In this document: one piece after another, positions 1-12,400 of the stretch
How positions within the stretch are numbered: the first letter of the stretch is position 1
Layout of the letters: each line of letters starts with the position of its first letter
From: Owenia fusiformis
Lineage: Eukaryota; Annelida; Polychaeta; Sabellida; Oweniidae
Length of the DNA: 25,000 nucleotides
Reading direction: 5' to 3'
NCBI GenBank assembly: GCA_903813345.2
Contig: CAIIXF020000229.1
Span: forward strand, 1-25,000
Position numbers and translations under genes: made by a program
The notes under the pieces: generated by a model
Seen by the model: only the letters and a program-made list of their open reading frames with translations
Database searches by the model: none
What the model was told of the DNA's origin: nothing

Positions 1-74
1 TATCATGTATAATATATGACCATATGACAACTATTTACATATGGAAACTACAATTCAACATAATAACATAAAAA

Positions 75-131
75 TACAAGTAGCTGAACAAAATACAGAT
101 ACAAGTAGCTGAACAAAATACAGTAGCTGAA
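75..131. repeat. Short tandem duplication, 25-bp unit
   Basis: The unit tacaagtagctgaacaaaat + acaga occurs twice in direct succession (75-99 and 100-123, nearly identical), followed by a partial unit tagctgaa. It looks like a recent local duplication. Confidence 0.85.
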
Positions 132-1437
132 AAAACTAACACGAAATTCGATTACAATTTATTTATGATTAAATCACATTAAATGCACAATTGAAACATG
201 TGAAGTCTTAATTTAGTTAATATTCTTATCTAGACTTTAACATTATTATTGTAGCATTAAGAATGTGGAAGACATTGTATATAACTCACACAGTACTAGC
301 CATTAATATTGCAGCTACTTTTGTGACAGGTTTTGTAGAAATTGTAAAAATCTGGAGAATACATGTATGCCGCAACATGTCTTTCAAAAATATTCAGTGG
401 TTGGTTTAGAATAAGGATATGAGGACATTTTCTTTGGTAACACATGTATCTGGGGTAACCATATGAGAAAATTATGTACCATTTCACAAAAACATTATTA
501 GGCTGTTTAACAAATTACAATTATATTATTTTTGATTACAATTTACACTTTAATAACAAAATGTATCCTGTAATTACTAAACTACTTTATGAAATAAATA
601 TGACACATTGAACAATAGTTAATGTTACATGCTTGTCATGTATTCATGTCATTAATTAAAAACAATCGGTATATAATATTTACAATACTGTATAGAATAC
701 AATAATATAATTATATAATATATAAATACTTTACCTACAAAATGTTTTCTGTACATTCATACTTTAGAGATTATACATACAATTTCATTTAGCGATTTTA
801 ATACCACACTGAACAACTACGATCTGCAGATAAAGTTGTGAAAACAGAAATGATTGACAGAAAACTAGAAAACAGGACAAATGTACTCCACAGAGAAGTT
901 GTTAACACAAATGAAACTGTTTTCTAGCATCTTAATAATGTATTGATTAATGATTGTTTCAATCTATATATTTGGCTTGATTTTTAATCAATATTATATA
1001 TATTAATGAATTAACATATAATTATTCACATCTATGATGTTTTAGTAGGGGATACTTAAAAGTAAGCAAAGTAGTAGTACTAACACAGCACTTTACTTGA
1101 CCATTATTGGTTCAAGTGAAAGACAAATTACCAAAACAGTAAAATAAATATACAGTTGTTTTCATCATAACAGTGTACATGCTGCAATAGACTTATAGTA
1201 TTGTCTTCAGCTAGAAACCACTTAAGAAGACAATAGAGCTTAACCATCGGATGCCACCCTTTGGAACATCAAAGAAGCTACCATATATTAATCAGATTCA
1301 TGTCATTGGTTGTAGAACGTAGGTAGCAATGTGTTTAAGCAACAATAATTGCTTATTTTGAAAAGTACAACCAATGGCATCACCAATCTAGTCAAAATAT
1401 CATAGTTTCCTTGATATAATACCAAAATGTGTCAGAT

Positions 1438-1443
1438 TTTATT
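1438..1443 (-). terminator. Candidate poly(A) signal (AATAAA) for RECK
   Basis: The first canonical AATAAA that I find on the minus strand after the RECK stop codon, about 1.8 kb away. Using it would place the minisatellite inside the 3' UTR. It could equally be a chance occurrence. Confidence 0.2.
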
Positions 1444-1910
1444 CGAAAGGTCTATTATGCACAATCTATGTACAGTACGAGTTTAATTCTGACACAATTG
1501 TGACTTATGAAGCTATGTATCAAAGTTATAATTCAACATTACTCTGTTTGATTTGAACAATGACTGCCCTCTTTGAATTTGATGCAACATGTGCACTCTT
1601 ACATAACTTATCTCTGATCATTTTGTTTTAAAACATTTTAACAAAAATGTTTCGATTGTCTATTTTCTTCAATCTGAACAGTAAGATTGTAAATAATATC
1701 AACATATGGCTACTATACAAATAGTACTCATTTTGTTCAACATAAAACAAACTACACTACAAATTAATGGCACATTATACATCACAATTAAGTTCTTACT
1801 CTGAACTATAAATGGTAATTATCTAGGTATAACTTAACAGCACTTAAGATCAATTAAAATGAATGCTAGCAACTGACATGATGAGAGCACATAGGATATG
1901 CATATGATGA

Positions 1911-2169
1911 AAGCACACCAATCATGATTATTTGTAATGAAGTCACACAAAACATCATCTTTTGTAATGAAGTCACACTAATCATGATCATTTATAATAA
2001 AGCAACACCAATCATGATTTTCTGTAATAAAGTGACACAATGATTATTTGCAATGAAGTTACACAAATCATGATTATTTGTAAGGAAGAGAGCCAATTAT
2101 GATTGTTTGCAATGACAGCACACCAAACATGATTAATTCTGATGAAAGCACACCAATTATGATTATCGA
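1911..2169. repeat. Minisatellite, about nine 30-bp units
   Basis: Units run aagcacacca / atcatgatta / tttgtaatga and repeat at exactly 30 bp from 1911, 1941, 1971, 2001 and 2031. The later units (about 2057, 2086, 2115 and 2145) have small slips and more substitutions. A partial unit precedes 1911. Units differ from one another at several positions, so the array is not freshly expanded. It lies 1.1-1.3 kb downstream of the RECK stop codon. Confidence 0.9.
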
Positions 2170-2598
2170 AAGTAAATGTGTGTGCATCATTAAATGATTT
2201 AATAGATATAAATAAAATACTGAATGCACATCATGCATGATTATCTATACAGCAGTTATGTGTTGTTTTCTGTCTCACATAATATTATATTGTACAAGTA
2301 GTTAACTATACACAAGACCCTGGCTCCTGGTGTGAAATACAAACAGTTTTATATAAATACTATAGGTTTACATATCTGATTGAGGCACATTATAGATTGT
2401 CATGATTTACCCTTGTGTGATCACTCTCCATCTGAACTGATTGTCATCCAAACAAGCTGCACCAAATTAACATGGTACATGATTGATTGAATTTTGAATT
2501 ATTCAAATTTGATAACTTTAAAAATATCAATATTTGAGGTATGATTGATATGAGTGAATGTATTAAATGAACTTTGTCAGCTATTCATCAACCTGTTC

Positions 2599-2604
2599 TT
2601 TAAT
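2599..2604 (-). terminator. Candidate poly(A) signal (ATTAAA) for RECK
   Basis: ATTAAA on the minus strand, about 630 bp past the stop codon. It is one of the nearest variant signals; such hexamers are common by chance in AT-rich DNA. Confidence 0.2.
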
Positions 2605-3229
2605 ATCATTTCACATTTCATAATTCGTTTGTAGAACACAGCTGTTTTAAATACACGTAGCTGTATGACAATCAGCTGTTAACAGCAGCTTCAATACAAG
2701 TAACACACTTTTCTGTACATATTTCAAAATCTAAAACTGTATCTATGGTCTGTCTCTACAACATTATTGATAGTAGGCTTATATGTACACAAAGCTCTCT
2801 CAACTACAATACTGCTCATATACATTCTCATTTCAGGCAAGTTTTAACATGAGGTTCTTAATATTGGACTCTTATTGACATCAAAACTTGATGCAATTTA
2901 TATACATTTTGAATATTTGAATTATGACCCCATAAGTCAAGCATATACTTAACATATTTTCAAAATGTTTGATAACATGTGATAAATGTTTTGATTGGCA
3001 GATTGAGGGTTTGGCGATGGGGTAATAAATGCTATAATTGGGTCCTTTTCCACAGCTGCTAGGGCCAATTGATTACTGGCTTGACTGCAAGTTTGATCAT
3101 TAAATCCAAATATCAGACATTGTGCGCAGCTTATGACCATGCAGGTCACTTTCTCATGTTAAATGTGAGCACAACTGATATGACTGATATCTGTTTACAA
3201 GTATAGTATATGTATCACCAAGGTGACTA

Positions 3230-3454
3230 TCACCTAAACGTCCTTGACTTGATCTCTAATATAAATAACATAATACTTGTCCATAGTAGTACTGAGGGGT
3301 AATAATAGGTGGCCCCACTGCTGAGGGGGTGGACAACAGGGTTACGTAGGGTAGCCGTCATCAGAGAAGATAGTGGCATATAGGAAAGTATGGTCGGACT
3401 TCTAGATTCTATTAATGAAACTATCCTCTCAGCTTCTGTATTGCATGCCTCGAT
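3230..3454 (-). CDS. RECK: RECK terminal exon, hydrophobic anchor and stop (residues 801-874)
   Basis: The acceptor GTTACAG precedes 3454, phase 0; a TGA stop lies at 3230-3232. It begins IEACNTEAERIVSLIESRSP, almost the vertebrate sequence at this point, then PLSSL. The tail has a small-residue cluster SSGA (about 845-848), a hydrophobic run PSVLLWTSIMLFILEI (853-868) and a basic end KSRTFR. This suits a GPI-attachment signal, but the charged end is atypical, so a transmembrane anchor is an alternative. Confidence 0.94.
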   Translation of the reverse strand: MEACNTEAERIVSLIESRSPTILSYMPLSSLMTATLRNPVVHPLSSGATYYYPSVLLWTSIMLFILEIKSRTFR

Positions 3455-6400
3455 CTGTAACATAAATTAAACAATGTAAAATTTCTTTATAAAGACAAGC
3501 CTGGATATGCTGGGATATTCAATAAACAGGGTGGCCATGAAGAATGGTAACATAGTACTTAGTTCATCTATTTAAAAGCCATAAAACCCATTAAATAAGA
3601 ATTTCCAGAGAGAATTGTGTCAGTTTTGTTTGCAATTATTTCTGCCCACAATGTATGACATACATTTCTTCAGTCTTCAGTTCTTTGGTTCACTGAAAGG
3701 GACAGAATTTATTGGAGAGCTCCATCAGCTCATTAGCTGTCTATATATATTTCAATAAAACATCTAAATAGTAGCAGTTTAAACATATTAAGAAAACATT
3801 CAACAGTACCTGAAGTCTGGTAGGCTTGAGAGTGATAGGCATGATGAGCACTACAATATCAGTCTCCACACTGAGGTAGCCAAACACCTCACATTCCTTG
3901 GTGGAGATCAGCTGCGACAGTGCCTCCGTTACATTCTGCACTGTGATTGGTCCAACTTTAGCAGCATGAGAAGCAAGATCTGATTGCGTCTTACTGTACA
4001 GAAGACGGATTTCACTTGCTGAAATACAATATAAGATTATTTTCTCAGTGTTATAACATTATACATATAGGTAATCAGTTCTTGTAATGGATTATATGAT
4101 TTGAATCGTATATTATGCAGATCTTATACAGATGACAACTACCATTTAGTCTTCAACTTCAAATATGACTACATGCATAGACTGCATACATGCATGAAGT
4201 TGCATCTAAAATAAAAAGCTGCATGGATTTGTGAAAAACAAATATGTGATCCAAATGTAAATATGTGATATCTTTTGCCAGATGTAACATTACTAATACA
4301 TACCACAAATGGGACAGCATGCCCCTGGTGGTGTAATAGCTGCACAGTGTTCCACTGGCAGCACAGGGCAGTCTATGCCCTCAAAATAGGTGTCTCCACC
4401 ATCTAGGGCTATTGTACCCACAGCCTTACATTGTCCCTCATAGTCAACTGCCACTCTCTGGCCCCAAGCAGAGCATTCATTAGGGTAGGTGACCCCATCA
4501 TGACCACATACTTCCCCCACCATGTTACATGTATCCTAAAGTAAAAGAAAAAAATACTAGCTTAACATCATTCCATTACTTTTAATGAAGCAACAATATA
4601 CATTGAAATATCAAAATAATTAAATCTCTGACCAAATATTTTGAGACGTTTTCAGATTTCTTCAATGCAGTGGATCTGAGGTCATTGATATTGACAGATG
4701 TGTCCCATACCTTACAGTGCCCTCTGTGGGCAAAGTCTTTCCCTGAAGCCCAAAGCTGACATATGTTGTTGAACTCTATCCTTCCTACACTGCATACAGG
4801 GTCATGGTGGTGTCTGTTACACACTAGGGACAGGGACACTGTAACATTACAGAAACAATACCATGAGAAATTGGGTGTTTAAAAAGTGTTAATGTTTTCA
4901 GAAGGTGGTATTGGACAATGCTGTGTAAATCTAACAAACTTGTCTGCAAATAAATTAGGATCCTGTGAGAACCCTATTCTCTAGTGCCATTTTTATAGTA
5001 GTGTAGAAAGGCACAAAAGATGTCATCCATGTATGGATCTAAAATTTAAGATCTCTATATAGGAGCTATCAAATTGTAAAGAACATATTTGTTTTTGCCT
5101 ATATAAGGGGTATCTATCCATACAGGATTCCTCACTACATATGTGCACTTACCACACTCATACTGTTTGCAGACCTTAGAGTCAGTGCTCAGACAAACTC
5201 TCCGCCTCTCCAGGCACTTGTAGCTCCGCCCACATGGCTCCCGCTGACAGGGATCATAGTCCTTACAAGCACCACGTAGAAAGTCTATGTTACCGGAGCA
5301 ACGTGCCATACATTCACTGGGATAGGTACGTCCATTAGCTCCACACACTGGGTCATAAATAGCTGGACAATTACAGGGTAAGCCTACAATGTGTAAAGAT
5401 TGAGATGTTTATTTTATCATGATTGGTTTAGTTTGAAGTTTTTTAATTTTCAAAGCTAAGAGGTTCCAGTGTAGTGGAAATGCATAAGTGGGTGTTTTAA
5501 TTTTCCAAGGTCTATTAATATATCTGTCACTACACTAAAATTTTCCATTAACAAGTACACTATGAAATGGCTATAGGCAAGTAATAACATGAAAATACAT
5601 GTTGATTATGGGGGTAGTACCTGAGAGTCCATCATTGGATGAGTGTACAGGTGAACACTGTCTCTTGCTACAGATCACCTCCCCAGCCTGACACACACAT
5701 CTGTTACACCCTGTATGGAACTTACTGCCGTGATCTGGAATATAGCATTAGATATGATACACTCTGTATTAGAAATTATTGCCATGATCTGAAATATAAC
5801 ACAACAAAAATGTGTCCCAAAAAAGTACTGGAGTTGCTCTTTTACTGCCATAATTGTATTAATAACTGCATTTGAGAAAATATTAAGAAATTATTTGGTT
5901 AAAAATCTAGATTTTCCTTGAAAGTTTCAATTACAATTCATTTGCTAATAGCAAACCAAAGGGAAAAGTGTACAATAAGACAGGGAGAAAAACAAAGGGG
6001 GATATTTCCTATAATGCCAGTGTTCGTACCATGTATGTGTCCTGCACCTACAATACAGCTGTCATGTTTGGTGCACTTCATGGACCTGCAGTGCTCCAGC
6101 CCCTTCCTATGGCCACAGCGACACACTTTATGACAGTTGGCATGGCTATTACTGGCAGGTACACGCACATAAGAGCCCACAGGAACTGTAAACATGGATA
6201 CCTCTCCCACTTGGCAACCTGAAAGGTAATAAATGTGTAACATGTGATTGAAAATGTTGACCATAGAAAAGTGTAACAATTGTTACAGATGGTGAATGCA
6301 GTGGCTATAACAATATGTCATCAAGCAGACAGACAAATTTGTTATAGCCATGATGACTATCCAAAGTAGCCAATCTGTTTTGTGGCTAGTTCATAAAATT

Positions 6401-9400
6401 TAACATTTCAGAACTAGAACTTGCTTCCTGAGTAAAATCATACAAAAACAAAGGCTACAATTCACGATCATTCATGTCAGTTTTCAATGTACCAAAACCT
6501 CTCAAACTAATTTCTTTCAGGGATCAAATATGTAACAAACAAATCAATGAGATGTACCTACCTTGTTTACAGAGGTAAGGTTTGCAATTTTCTGGGTGCT
6601 TGCACTTGTGTCTATTCACTACACAAACATGACTGTTGTTACATGGGTTTGGAGAACATGGGTTGGTTACCTCTCTATGGTGAGCTCTATGAGGACTAGG
6701 CACTGCAATTGAAGAACACATTGCAATAACAAAAAAGTAGTTCTTCTCTAATAACCCGACCCTTTAAGGTGAACCAAAACAAATAAACTAAGGTATATCA
6801 TATTGGCTAGATTTATAATGTCATACCTTGCAATCAGGCAAATCAGAATTATTTGGAGTATTGAAAATAAGCAATATGGTAATCCTATTCCTGGCTTGAA
6901 ACTGTAATAATGACATGATAACCAAAAGGTGGTATGATTATGAATGAGTCATGTGCTCAGACAGCAATGTAAGTGTAACTCTCATCTCTTAGTTCTAATC
7001 AAAATTATTGAAATGAGGTACAAATTCAAAACTTGAAGTAACTTTCTTGTACACACACCTATATATTGAGAAAGTGATGTACAGGGTTTATTGTCATCTA
7101 TTTCAGGTGATAATGTAGCACAGAGCTCCTCAGCAGATTTGTCAGGTGAAAGCTTACTCCAGTCTACACACTCACTCAGTATAGAGATACAGTCAGATCT
7201 GAAATCACAAACATTTGTTATATGACTTCAATGAGTATCATCTCCAACACAGGCAGAAAGTCTATTGAAAAGCGACATTTCTTGTTTTTTATTTATTTAT
7301 TTCCCTTTATACAAGTATGAGTGCACATACAGTACATTTCTGTGCCTGATATATTTCTACATTCTTCATCATATTCTAATGGGTACAACATTAGAAATTG
7401 TTGTAGAATAGGTTTGTCAGGTTGCAATGAACTAAAACGATTTTAGAGACCAAGTGGTCTACCCATGTGTGTATTACCCCTCCCAAGCTATAACCTCTAC
7501 ATGAATCAAGTTCCTGGAAATATGATTGGAACAGGGACAAATGTTCATCTCTAAATTCTCTAAACAAAGTCAAAATTGAAATCCATTTCCTTTAAATCAC
7601 AGGCTAAAATTTTAACATGTTTTGACTTTCAAAGAAATTCACACTGGTTTGTGGTAAATTTCTCAAGTTCTCACCTGCATATAAGGTTAGTATGTGTACT
7701 TGAGTGGCAGGGCTTCACTTGGAGAGCACAAGCTATAGCCTTCCACATGTCTGGCTGGCATTGCTTGATATCTACAACATAACATTACAATATCTACATC
7801 ATGCGTATACTGCAATATTTCAGGTAGAGACTGCATTATTGATAAAAACTCCTCAAGAAATGTGTTGAAGATCGATGTATTAAGTTGAACGTACAAACAT
7901 TTTGTTGTCACTTAACAACAAAGAAACAGTTGATTTAAATCATTTGACATAACTCTACATAATGATAATGCATAATGAAATATTGATATGCATATCATCA
8001 AAACTAACTTGTACTTTATGCCTGCAGGGGTGTAAAATATGATGGAGCTCACTTTGGACCACCCCATTCTGCTATCAATTTGTCTATGATATATTTAATC
8101 AGCTGCTTTTAATTAAATCCATGTCTAACTTACTTTTTACAGGAATGTTCATCAGGGGAAGATATATGATGCCATCTTCCCACTTCAGCATATCTTCACG
8201 TGCATTCTTGTCAGCACGAGCGTTGCAACTGCGGAAGAGACTGCTAGGACGGTAGTTAAAGTTGGAGCAGTAATTCAATCCACTGCAACCCATTTGGCAA
8301 GGTTCCTCAACTGTAGAACATAAAGTACAGCGTTACGTTTACATGACAACCAATTGTTCTATATTGGTGTAGATAAGTGAAGTACAATTACTTGTACATA
8401 TGCACCTACACAGCTTCAAGTTGGGATTCGAAAAATATGAATATTATGTTAGTCAAATTGACAAACAATTTGCTCATGTTTGGAGCATTGCAATCTAAGT
8501 TGGAAATAAAGCTTGATTTCATTTTATTTTCATAGATTCTTGCCATGATTATATGATGATAAAAGAACTTACTTTCAGTTAAGCACATATTAAGTTCCAC
8601 CTCATTAGGGCTGAACTGGCACTCTCTGCTGAAGGAATGCCAGGTCTGGCTCCAGTGACGGGTGTAGGTCTGAAAGAGAAACATTTCATTGTTTATACCC
8701 ATACACTTTAAGAACAATGCATGTACAATGAAAATGGATGAATTTAACTCTAAACCAATTTTACATATCAGTCTGTAGTGTTTTGGACATTTGTCATGGG
8801 TACCATATTACTTTATCTCAAAAACAACTGTGCAACATAAATTGATCACAAATCTGAAGTCTAAATATATTTGAGGAATATAAATCTCATATCTCCATAT
8901 AAAATAGAGCTTGTATCTCTGATATTCCATTCTGCTTTCTTACCATAATGTGATCTCCTGGATAAAACATGGTACAACATTTCTCTATACAGTTTTGAGT
9001 ACATGATTTTTCTGATATATAATCTGACTTATTATATATGTAGACGTAACCAACAGTATGTGTCAGGTTAAGGTGAATTGCAGACAAATGCTTCTATATC
9101 TATCTCATTATCGTATTTACCCTGACACAGAGGTCTCTACATTTTCTTGAGGTGGCTTTCCCACAACACTGCAGTTTGGCAGCATCCAGGACCATATTGG
9201 ACACTGCTCCCCTAGCAGTCTCATCTCTTGCACTAGTGTCACTGGACTTGGTCAGGAAACACTGCCACATAGGGTCCTAAAATAGTCAATCAGGAAATGT
9301 CCAAATACATATACGTAAATAGCCTAAATATAAAACATTGACACATATTGAGGAAAATTTTTCAGATTTAATCAATAAGATATTGCCATATTAGATCAAC

Positions 9401-12400
9401 ACTGTAAAGGAAAGGTACATAACAATGTCAACTTAGATCCTATCATATAATCAAGAAATCCTAGGTCATGCAGAACAGACAATAGGCATATATAGTGACA
9501 AATGACAAGGCATTAACGTGCAAAATGTCACCACCTGCCATTTATTACAGAATCTGAATGCCAACACAGGAACGTCAACTCAACTTCCATTCACCAACAG
9601 CCAAACACTGACCAAACAAATTGGAGCCTACTAACATGTCACCAACAATTATGGTGGCGATATAAACGAACCAAAGATAGGATTCTCTTTTTTCTATTGC
9701 TCAACTCACCATGGGTAAAGGGTCCCCACAACTTTTGATTATTTCTTCCATGATCTCTTGCTCAGTGGTTAGGGTGACTAGAACGGTCTCACAGGTTTGG
9801 CGGCACACAGGAGTAGCAGCCTTCTCACAACAAGGGAGACCTGCAGCAAAGAAAAAAATTCTCTTTTATTAATCCATGAAAGTCCAGTCCATGAAAAAAA
9901 TATAAGACATACATATATGTATCATATATAAATCAAATATGTATCAATTGCTGTCACTAAGGTTTCAATGAAACATCAATTTAATAATGAACTTCAAAGT
10001 ATATGCATGTATTTTATAACATTTTGACCTCATTTCTTTCTACTTAATATAATATTTCAATCCTCTTACAGAGCCAGATTAAATTCTACAATTGAGAATG
10101 AGGTTTGATATTTTGATAATCTTTGACTATTGATATAAGTTGTTTGTTTAAAATCCAATGTAAAGCACTTCTATTTTCACACCTGGATCCCATTGCAAGC
10201 TTCGATTGAGAATTTCACAAAAAGAATTGAAATGAGAAAAATTGGCGTAACTCAGTAAACAAATTATCAATTTATGATTCAGAGAAAAATGCAATAAAAC
10301 ATTGTGATATTGACAGATTGGGCTAAGGTAATTTCAATAGCAAACAATTTTTTATCTGGATTTTATCATATGGGCGTTAATTCTTCAAAAAGTACAATGC
10401 TGAAATGACGGCTGAGGCTTAATAGAACTCCTAAATCCTGGCAAAATTTTCGGAGCAAAAATGATTCATTTTTTATTAGTTAATTTGTGAATAACTCTTA
10501 AAATAATCTTGCCTGAGTCTAAATTATTCAATGGATAGTCCCAAAAATATTTCATGAACTGACACATGATACAGTATCAAACCAAATTTTATTGAATTTT
10601 CATTTTATCTAATGAAATTAAATATAATGAAACTGTTTATTAAATTACAGCATAATTTATATGCATCACTTTTGGTAGATCTATCCTTATGGAAACTTGA
10701 TACTAATGAAACATAGGGATAGCGATTGGGTTTTAAACAAATTAATGAATTTATTTCTGACACTTTAATTCAATTAACAAGTTCCTAGTCATGTGCTAGC
10801 TTAACCCAAAACCAAGCCTAAAATCAAAGAAAATTAAATCACGAGTCGTATTTCATTAACCTCAGATTGTAGTTCTATGTTGTTATAATCACTGAAAGTT
10901 CATTGGTGCTAATTGTCGGTCTTGCTCCGTGACAAACCTAATCACTTGATTAAGTTTTGCGGCTCAAATAATATGAACTCAATTAAAAGTTGAATTAAAA
11001 AGGACATGGAAAAATAATTCTTAAACTGAGTTTCTAGATGATTTGGGTAGCAACTGACGGACCATTTCAAAAATAATTAATACAGAAATGAATATTGGTA
11101 TCAAATTCTCATAACAAAATAACATGTCACAACTTATCTCCACGCTTCTGTTACAATCTGCTTGTCTGTGTAAATGTTTCCCCGAAGGCGTAAAATGTGA
11201 GACTGAAAATCTGCGCTCTTTGACTCCAACAACAAACAGAACGGGGCAACCAAGAGAGAACATGTGGATAGATTTATACAAGGTTTCATCTGATTTACAC
11301 CTGCTTGAAATCTAAGTCTTCAATACCTGACAGCATAACAGAAATAGAAGATACTGCATGTATTCTGAATTCACATATCAATTTGAGATTGAATAAAAGG
11401 AGGTTATTTCAGGCTAAATTCACATTTCTGACTTATTTTCAATGTTGTATTTAAACATGCAATACTTTGAATATCAAAATAGCAATTAACTAAAGTAAGT
11501 CAACTCCTACTTTTTAGTTTTGACTCTCATCTAAAGGTAATGAGAGCTTAGCATAGTTTCACTTGGCTTATCCCTTATTTTTAGAATTCAGAGGTTATCC
11601 AAGACAGAGGGCAAAGTAAAAAGGTGAGCATCAGTTTTATGGAGTGTGATAGTAATGCTATCAGGTGATATTTAATCCCAGCAGGATTGTAACAGTATGT
11701 GTAAAATTGAATCTAATGTAGAGAAGTTACAGCACTGAAATTGTTCTCAGATGTTTCCTGTCTATGATGAAACACCAGGAATCAGCTCAAATTATCCATA
11801 GATTGAAAATGTTCTTGTTAATACAACTAAATCAAAACATAGGATTCCTAGTAAACTGAGATAAAATTCCTCTTGATTCTTGAGTGAAAACAGTTATCAT
11901 TTACTGAATAAGAATTAAATGAACTAAACTGGAATAAAATATAAAATGGAGGAGTGTGTTTTAGGAAGTTAACAAGATATGAGAATATAGGATTTCAACA
12001 ACATATTTTGTCATTTGGTTTTCATAAGAATGCAAATTTTAAACAATTCCTATCAATTACAATCCCCTAAATAGCAGGATACAAGACATCATTCTCATTT
12101 AGCATAACTAAAGAAGATTCACTCAGGCATGAAATAAGGCAACACGCGAAATGTCACCACCTGCCATTTATTACAGATACCGAACACCAACCACCGCCAC
12201 AAAAAAGTTGGAGACTGTAACAATATGTCACCACTTGTGGTTGTGATATGTTATTTCATCTCATTTATTCATTTATTTGTTTGATATGTGTAACTTATTT
12301 CTTACCTTTATGAGGGTTGTGAGCTGGTGTGGTTCTCGTGTAGTTTTGAACACATTGGGTGATATGACGATTGTCCCGGCAGAGTTCCTGCACTGCATTG

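Larger units (their letters stand above)
1..3229. other. 3' flank of RECK, no gene recognised
   Basis: AT-rich sequence downstream of the RECK stop codon. The only frames are short and have no conserved motif. The RECK 3' UTR must occupy part of the right side, but its end is not clear. It holds a tandem duplication at 75-131 and the minisatellite at 1911-2169. Confidence 0.6.

Noticed and set aside
1911-2169. CRISPR-like appearance of regularly spaced 30-bp repeats
   Set aside because: The units are contiguous with no unique spacers, they vary throughout, and the genome is clearly eukaryotic.
2949-3149. 66-codon minus-strand frame just past the RECK stop
   Set aside because: No conserved motif; most likely a chance frame in the RECK 3' UTR or flank.
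4824-4838. Alternative downstream acceptor for the Kazal 2 exon
   Set aside because: Using the inner AG would remove the conserved V codon of the ECV motif; the outer AG has the better context and matches the phase of the preceding exon.
5918-6279. Overlapping plus-strand frames across the 6030-6218 region
   Set aside because: They are antisense shadows of a well-supported RECK exon on the minus strand.
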